Shown: positions 7,991 to 11,920 of the stretch, in pieces
Layout of the letters: every line of letters begins with the position of its first letter
How positions within the stretch are numbered: position 1 is the stretch's first letter
NCBI GenBank assembly: GCA_945900935.1
Contig: CAMDKT010000115.1
Coordinates: 1-11,920, forward strand
Length of the DNA stretch: 11,920 bases
Direction of reading: 5' to 3'
Origin: Candidatus Sulfopaludibacter sp. SbA3
Lineage (GTDB): Bacteria > Acidobacteriota > Terriglobia > Bryobacterales > Bryobacteraceae
Notes under the pieces: model-generated
The model's database searches: none
Seen by the model: the letters and a program-made list of their open reading frames with translations, nothing else
What the model was told of the DNA's origin: nothing
Program-made: the position numbers and the translations under genes

Positions 7991-8006
7991 CCCGCCTTCG
8001 GGCGGG
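7991..8006 (+). other. UUCG-tetraloop hairpin inside the inverted-repeat element
   Basis: CCCGCCTTCGGGCGGG forms a perfect 6-bp GC stem closed by C(UUCG)G when read on the plus strand. This is one of the most stable RNA hairpins known. The next 30 nt contain no T-run; a run of six T (8041-8046) lies 34 nt further on. It may limit read-through into or out of the element or stabilise a transcript. Confidence 0.55.
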
Positions 8007-8048
8007 CGCTGGGCCATTTCTGGCGAACAAAGCCGGGTCATTTTTTGA

Positions 8049-8198
8049 GAGTGCCGAAGGCGCTTCGTCAAGAAACAACAAATGGCATGGACGCTTCGCG
8101 GCGCGCACCTGTTGCCGCAAACCCGAACGAAGGTCTTAAACAACGAACCGGAGGAGGCGTTCCGGCGGTGGTATCCGCAGTTCCGCCCTAAAGCGGCT
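8049..8198 (+). pseudogene. C-terminal remnant of an ISKra4-like transposase
   Basis: The frame following a TGA at 8046-8048 reads a basic stretch RRRFVKKQQMAW, then TLRGAHLLPQTRTKVLN and EEAFRRWYPQFRPKA. The pattern KKQQM-W-x(2,3)-GAHLL-Q-RT-VLN and the closing FRRWYPxF are, from memory, hallmarks of the C-terminal end of a transposase group usually labelled ISKra4-like. Only about 50 residues remain, with no catalytic acidic residues, and the original stop is lost: the frame runs on into the next gene. Together with the 22-codon piece at 7816 it suggests one insertion sequence whose interior was deleted. Family naming needs a profile search; the coding-remnant nature is better supported than the name. 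Confidence 0.5.
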
Positions 8199-8292
8199 TA
8201 CCCCCTCGGCCTTGTGCTACTTTCTTTGCGTTTGCCGATCCCGAGTGATAGTCTTTCTGCTGCGGATGAAATCGTTTTAACTGGAGATGCAG

Positions 8293-11200
8293 ATGCTGAT
8301 GCGAAGCCGGGTGTCCCTGGTGTTACTGGCAATGATTGCCAGCTCCCTTCCTGGAGCGGCCCAGACGTTTGGAGAGATAACCGGCACCATCACGGACTCG
8401 ACCGGCGCGGCCGCGGCAGGCGCCAGCGTCACGTTGTTGAATACGGCCACCAGTCAAGCGCGCAAGGTGGATTCGAATGAGGCCGGAAACTACACGATCC
8501 CGTTCGTGCCGCCGGGCCTTTACGAAGTGCGCGTGCAGAAGGACGGCTTCAAATCGGTTACGCGTCCCGGCGTGCGCGTACAAGTGGCTGACTCGGTGCG
8601 GGTGAACTTCGCAATCGAAGTGGGCAGCGTGACGGAGTCGATTGAGGTACGCGGCGGAACGTCGATGCTGGCGGCGGAGAACGCCTCCGTCGGCACGGTG
8701 ATCGACAATCGGCGCATCGTGGAATTGCCGCTCAACGGCCGCAACTATCTGCAGATGGTGGCGCTGAGCCCGAACGTCTCCGCTGAGCAAGGGGCGGGCG
8801 GCGAGGCGGCGGCGCGTAAGGGGGGGACGCGAACGGAAAAGTCCATTTCGGTGGCTGGCTCCCGGAATCAGTTCAATCACTACACACTCGACGGTCTGGA
8901 AAATACCGATATGAGCTATAACCTCTATGCTCTCCAACCGTCGATCGACGCGCTCCAGGAGTTTAAGATCGAGACCGGGGTCTATTCCGCTGAGTTCGGT
9001 CGAGGCGCGGTGCAGATCAACGTGGCAACGAAGGCGGGAACCAACGAATTCCACGGTTCGGCATTCGCCTTTGTTCGTAACGACAACTTCGACGCCAAGG
9101 AGTATCGTCAAGCGGGCAACAAGAACCCGTTCGTCCGCAATCAATTCGGTTTCGTGCTCACGGGCCGGCTGATTCGCGACAAGTTGTTCTACATGTCGAA
9201 CTTTGAATCCCTCCGCGAGACCAAGACGCTTCAAGGGTTGTCCAACGTCGCGCCAGACCGGATGCGCGCCGGCGACTTCTCGGCCTCTGGACGCAACATC
9301 TATGACCCGGCTTCGCGCACCTTCACCACCGACGCCGCCGGAAATCCGCGTGCTCTCGCGGCGTTGCAATACCCCAACAACGTGATCCCAGCCAGCCGCT
9401 TCAACCCGATTGCCACCAAGCTGCTGGAGTTCTATCCAAAGGCGCAGCGGCCGGGTGATGACATTCTTGCCAACCACACACGGCAGCGCGAACGGCCGAT
9501 CACCTGGGAGCAGTTCAATCAGCGGCTGGATTATCTGCAGAGCGCCAGTTCCACGTGGTTCGGCCGTTTCAGTTGGAGCGATGAGGACTTCAAGGATATC
9601 GCCTCGTTCGAGGATCAGGAGGCAAACATCCTGACGAAAACCAATCAGGCGCTGCTTAGCAATATCCGCTCGTTCAGCCCAACGATCGTCAACGAATTCC
9701 GCGCCGGGTGGACGCAGTTCAACAACGACCAACAACGCTTCTATGCCTTTAAGCGGGATGTGACAAAGGAGCTTGGCATCATTGGATTACAGTCACCGGT
9801 CGAGCTTTCCTACGGCACGCCTTCGGTGGGACTCGGGCTCGGGCTCACCGGCTTCGGTGAACAGGGCAACGGCCCTTTTGTGGGCCGCACGTCGATCTTC
9901 CAGTGGCTTGACAACATGAGTGTCATTCGCGGGAATCACTCCTTCCGGTTTGGCGGCGAACTACGCCGTGACCGTTACAATGAAACCGGCAACGCGTTCA
10001 CACGCGGCAGTTTTGGCTTCAGCGGCAACGCCACGCAGAGCCCCGCCCAGCGTGGTGTCACCGGCCATCCCTTTGCCGACTATCTGATTGGTGAAACGTC
10101 TTCGCCGACGCGAGCGAGGGCATTTTCGAACGGTCTGTTTCGCGCCACTGTGTTCTCGCTCTATTTCCAGGACACATGGAAGATCACGCCCAAGCTGACC
10201 GCCGAACTGGGTCTGCGTTACGAAAACACACCCCCTTACCATGACAAGTATCGCGGCCTGATCAACGTCTACATTTACGATTCCGGCGTCTATGACGGGA
10301 AGCTTGTGCCCGGGGCCCGCGTGCCGCTCCTATTCCGGAACGGCAAAGGCGACTTCCATGAAGGTCTGCCATTCCGCTTTCATGATGGCAACCCCACGGC
10401 GTCCGGCGACGACATTGCCGGGCGCGGAACGGTGCGCCGTGACAACAACGACTTTGCGCCCCGTGTCAGTCTGGCCTATCGCCCATCGGACAAGTGGACC
10501 GTGCGAACGGGCTTCGGTATGTTCTACGTGCAGGACATTGTGGAGGCGCGTTTCGACTTGACCCGCAATGGCGGCGGCCGCTCCCAATTCACAGCGGACT
10601 CCGAGCGTCCCGATGCGAACCTGAGCGACCCGTGGCGGAATGAAGGCGGCCGATGCTCGGGCTGGAGCGGCCCCTGCCAAGGCCCGACCTTTACGCTGGC
10701 CAACAACACCAACCGCCGCACGCCTTACCTTCTGCAATGGGTGTTCAACGTCCAGCGGCAGCTAGGCGCCGACACGGTGCTCGAGGCTGGTTATATCGGC
10801 AATGGCGGCCATAAGCTGGAATTGCTGCGCGTCTGGAATCAGCCGGTTTTGCGAACCGGGCCGAATGACGCTCGGACCCTTCTGCAACGGTCGCCTTTTC
10901 CGGCCTACGGCTTGATTCAAACCCTGGATAATCACGGCAACTCCGGCTACGATGGCCTCGGATTGAAGGCCACGCGCCGCTTTGCCAAGGGCCTCACGTA
11001 CCTGGCCGGGTTCACTTGGTCAAAGGCAATGGATCAGGGTAGTTCGGTCCGCAACAATACGGGCGAGAACCAGTTTGCGACGGATAACTACAACCTGCAA
11101 CGGGAGCATGCGCTCTCGCAATTCCACAACGGACATCGGTTCGTGAGTTCCGTACTCTATGAACTGCCATTCGGGAAGGGTCAGCGATTTATCAACGCCG

Positions 11201-11670
11201 GCGGCGTCCCGGACAAACTGCTCGGCGGCTGGCAATTGGGTACGATCCTGACTCTCTCCAACGGCACGCCGATCAATGTAGGGCAGATCGGCGACCGGTT
11301 GGAGATCGGCACGCCGAATGTTCCGGATGCCACTGGCATTAGCCCAATCCCCACGAACCGGTCGCCTGACAAGTTCTGGGAGATTGCCGCCTTCGATTCC
11401 TCCAACCCGGAGTTACGCTATCGTTACGGGAACACCGGGCGAAATCTGTTAACCACTCCTGGGCTGAAGCAGTGGGACTTCTCGTTGACCAAGAAGACAC
11501 AGATCCGCGACGGGCATTCTTTCGAATTCCGGTTTGAGGCGTTCAACTTCCCGAATTATCCGAACTTCAATGCTCCGGCCAATAACCCACAGCAGCCGAC
11601 TACTTTCGGACGCATCACGACCGCGCGGACGATGCGCGAAATGCAGTTCGGCTTCCGGTATACGTTTTGA
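8293..11670 (+). CDS. Oar-like TonB-dependent receptor with carboxypeptidase-regulatory domain
   Basis: This complete receptor has 1125 residues. ATG 8293 is preferred because GGAG (8283-8286) lies 6 nt before it; ATG 8287 directly abuts the GGAG and ATG 8299 is 12 nt away. The signal peptide MLMRSRVSLVLLAMIASSLP ends near GAAQ. A carboxypeptidase-regulatory-like domain follows (about 24-115; GEITGTITDSTGAAAAGASV, GNYTIPFVPPGLYEVRVQKDGF). The plug contains VELPLNGRNYLQMVALSPNV, a conserved receptor phrase, and YTLDGLENTD. ATKAGTNEFHGSAF, RNQFGFVLTG and DKLFYMSNFESLRE lead into the barrel, which ends in FGFRYTF. The only two cysteines (C788 and C795) lie in a short segment that is probably an extracellular loop. 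It is divergent from the minus-strand operon across the transposon debris, and stands alone or leads a unit continuing past 11670. The substrate is unknown. No strong promoter was recognised: a weak TTGCGT/TAGTCT pair with 17-nt spacing precedes the gene by about 40 nt. Confidence 0.93.
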   Translation: MLMRSRVSLVLLAMIASSLPGAAQTFGEITGTITDSTGAAAAGASVTLLNTATSQARKVDSNEAGNYTIPFVPPGLYEVRVQKDGFKSVTRPGVRVQVADSVRVNFAIEVGSVTESIEVRGGTSMLAAENASVGTVIDNRRIVELPLNGRNYLQMVALSPNVSAEQGAGGEAAARKGGTRTEKSISVAGSRNQFNHYTLDGLENTDMSYNLYALQPSIDALQEFKIETGVYSAEFGRGAVQINVATKAGTNEFHGSAFAFVRNDNFDAKEYRQAGNKNPFVRNQFGFVLTGRLIRDKLFYMSNFESLRETKTLQGLSNVAPDRMRAGDFSASGRNIYDPASRTFTTDAAGNPRALAALQYPNNVIPASRFNPIATKLLEFYPKAQRPGDDILANHTRQRERPITWEQFNQRLDYLQSASSTWFGRFSWSDEDFKDIASFEDQEANILTKTNQALLSNIRSFSPTIVNEFRAGWTQFNNDQQRFYAFKRDVTKELGIIGLQSPVELSYGTPSVGLGLGLTGFGEQGNGPFVGRTSIFQWLDNMSVIRGNHSFRFGGELRRDRYNETGNAFTRGSFGFSGNATQSPAQRGVTGHPFADYLIGETSSPTRARAFSNGLFRATVFSLYFQDTWKITPKLTAELGLRYENTPPYHDKYRGLINVYIYDSGVYDGKLVPGARVPLLFRNGKGDFHEGLPFRFHDGNPTASGDDIAGRGTVRRDNNDFAPRVSLAYRPSDKWTVRTGFGMFYVQDIVEARFDLTRNGGGRSQFTADSERPDANLSDPWRNEGGRCSGWSGPCQGPTFTLANNTNRRTPYLLQWVFNVQRQLGADTVLEAGYIGNGGHKLELLRVWNQPVLRTGPNDARTLLQRSPFPAYGLIQTLDNHGNSGYDGLGLKATRRFAKGLTYLAGFTWSKAMDQGSSVRNNTGENQFATDNYNLQREHALSQFHNGHRFVSSVLYELPFGKGQRFINAGGVPDKLLGGWQLGTILTLSNGTPINVGQIGDRLEIGTPNVPDATGISPIPTNRSPDKFWEIAAFDSSNPELRYRYGNTGRNLLTTPGLKQWDFSLTKKTQIRDGHSFEFRFEAFNFPNYPNFNAPANNPQQPTTFGRITTARTMREMQFGFRYTF

Positions 11671-11700
11671 CGGGATCGTCTGCAAGGGAGGGGAAGTCCC

Positions 11701-11820
11701 GTGATTCATTCGAGACGCTTGTTCTTTCAGGCCGCGCCCGACAAGCTGGACGTGGAGTCTCTGGTGGAGCAATTCCGTTTTATCCACCGGGGCCGAGTTC
11801 ATGGCTTTGTGTGGCCGTAA
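11701..11820 (+). CDS. Small ORF of unknown function, possibly the front of a broken gene
   Basis: GTG at 11701 has GGAGG (11687-11691) 9 nt upstream and opens a 39-codon frame beginning VIHSRRLFFQAAPDKLDVES and ending FVWP before TAA (11818-11820). I do not recognise it. The same frame then stays open for 31 more codons (LASEWSTLRDGG, then a GAAAGKLRPAIVLGV end) to TAG at 11914-11916, with amino-acid content like a real globular protein. A single substitution could therefore have split a 71-codon frame. It lies 30 nt after the receptor stop on the same strand, in the receptor's own frame. It could also be chance: the region is only 250 bp and GC-rich. Confidence 0.3.
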   Translation: MIHSRRLFFQAAPDKLDVESLVEQFRFIHRGRVHGFVWP

Positions 11821-11920
11821 CTTGCCAGCGAGTGGTCCACGCTGAGGGATGGAGGGGCGGAGGCACTTGGCGCGGCGGCGGGAAAGCTGCGGCCCGCGAT
11901 TGTGCTCGGCGTGTAGGGGC

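Larger units (their letters stand above)
7887..8060. mobile_element. Inverted-repeat element with TGACCC-rich ends (possible IS21-like or MITE remnant)
   Basis: The 11-mer AAAAATGACCC (7901-7911) is repeated exactly in inverted form, GGGTCATTTTT (8035-8045). Outside these the match continues with a few mismatches and one indel to about 7887 and 8060, giving roughly 25-bp arms. The left end carries a second TGACCCACG (7930-7938) in direct orientation to the first copy (7906-7914). Multiple short internal repeats near the termini are a feature of IS21-family ends (established), but no istA or istB sequence is present, so this would be a non-autonomous or deleted copy. It is lodged between the two transposase remnants. 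No target duplication was recognised. Confidence 0.5.

Noticed and set aside
8323..9735. 470-codon open frame on the minus strand opposite the third receptor
   Set aside because: It is fully antisense to a well-supported receptor gene, has no ribosome-binding site or domain features, and is an expected shadow in GC-rich DNA.
11671..11701. Possible terminator after the third receptor (CGGGA and TCCCG)
   Set aside because: The stem has only 5 bp with a 21-nt loop and no T-run.
11449..11802. 117-codon minus-strand frame at the right end
   Set aside because: It overlaps the conserved barrel end of the third receptor and shows no recognisable features.

Overview
The window looks like chromosomal DNA of a GC-rich member of the Acidobacteriota, most likely a Bryobacterales/'Candidatus Solibacter'-type soil bacterium. 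That placement is inference. It rests on three large Oar-like TonB-dependent receptors with N-terminal carboxypeptidase-regulatory domains, an FG-GAP/ASPIC-UnbV protein, a multihaem cytochrome c and a secreted TPR protein packed into 12 kb, a combination typical of that group. No rRNA, tRNA or CRISPR array was seen.

Layout. (a) 2-763, plus strand: the C-terminal end of a first Oar-like receptor, whose start lies outside the window. (b) 764-1046: a short intergenic stretch holding a 16-bp perfect inverted repeat that bounds a 139-bp palindromic element. (c) 1047-1976, plus strand: a short secreted TPR protein. (d) 1903-7655, minus strand: a compact three-gene operon read leftwards, made of an Oar-like receptor (4443-7655), a seven-CxxCH cytochrome c (3535-4446) and an FG-GAP/ASPIC-UnbV protein (1903-3531). 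The receptor stop and cytochrome start overlap by two bases, the next junction has 3 nt, and the operon tail overlaps the TPR gene tail by 74 bp. A good sigma70-type promoter (TTGACA, 18 nt, TATATA) stands 52 nt before the receptor start. (e) 7656-8292: an intergenic region between divergent receptor genes, filled with mobile-element debris. It holds the two ends of a hollowed-out transposase gene and, between them, an element with about 25-bp inverted ends and two strong hairpins. (f) 8293-11670, plus strand: a complete third Oar-like receptor. (g) 11671-11920: a small ORF whose frame stays open after an in-frame TAA, either a small gene or a broken one.

How the genes may work together (inference): the minus-strand operon couples an outer-membrane barrel to an exported heptahaem cytochrome and a calcium-binding repeat protein. 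All three carry export signals or belong to exported families, so an envelope-located redox or substrate-processing module is plausible. No substrate or electron acceptor can be read from the sequence. This operon is the most interesting unit in the window.
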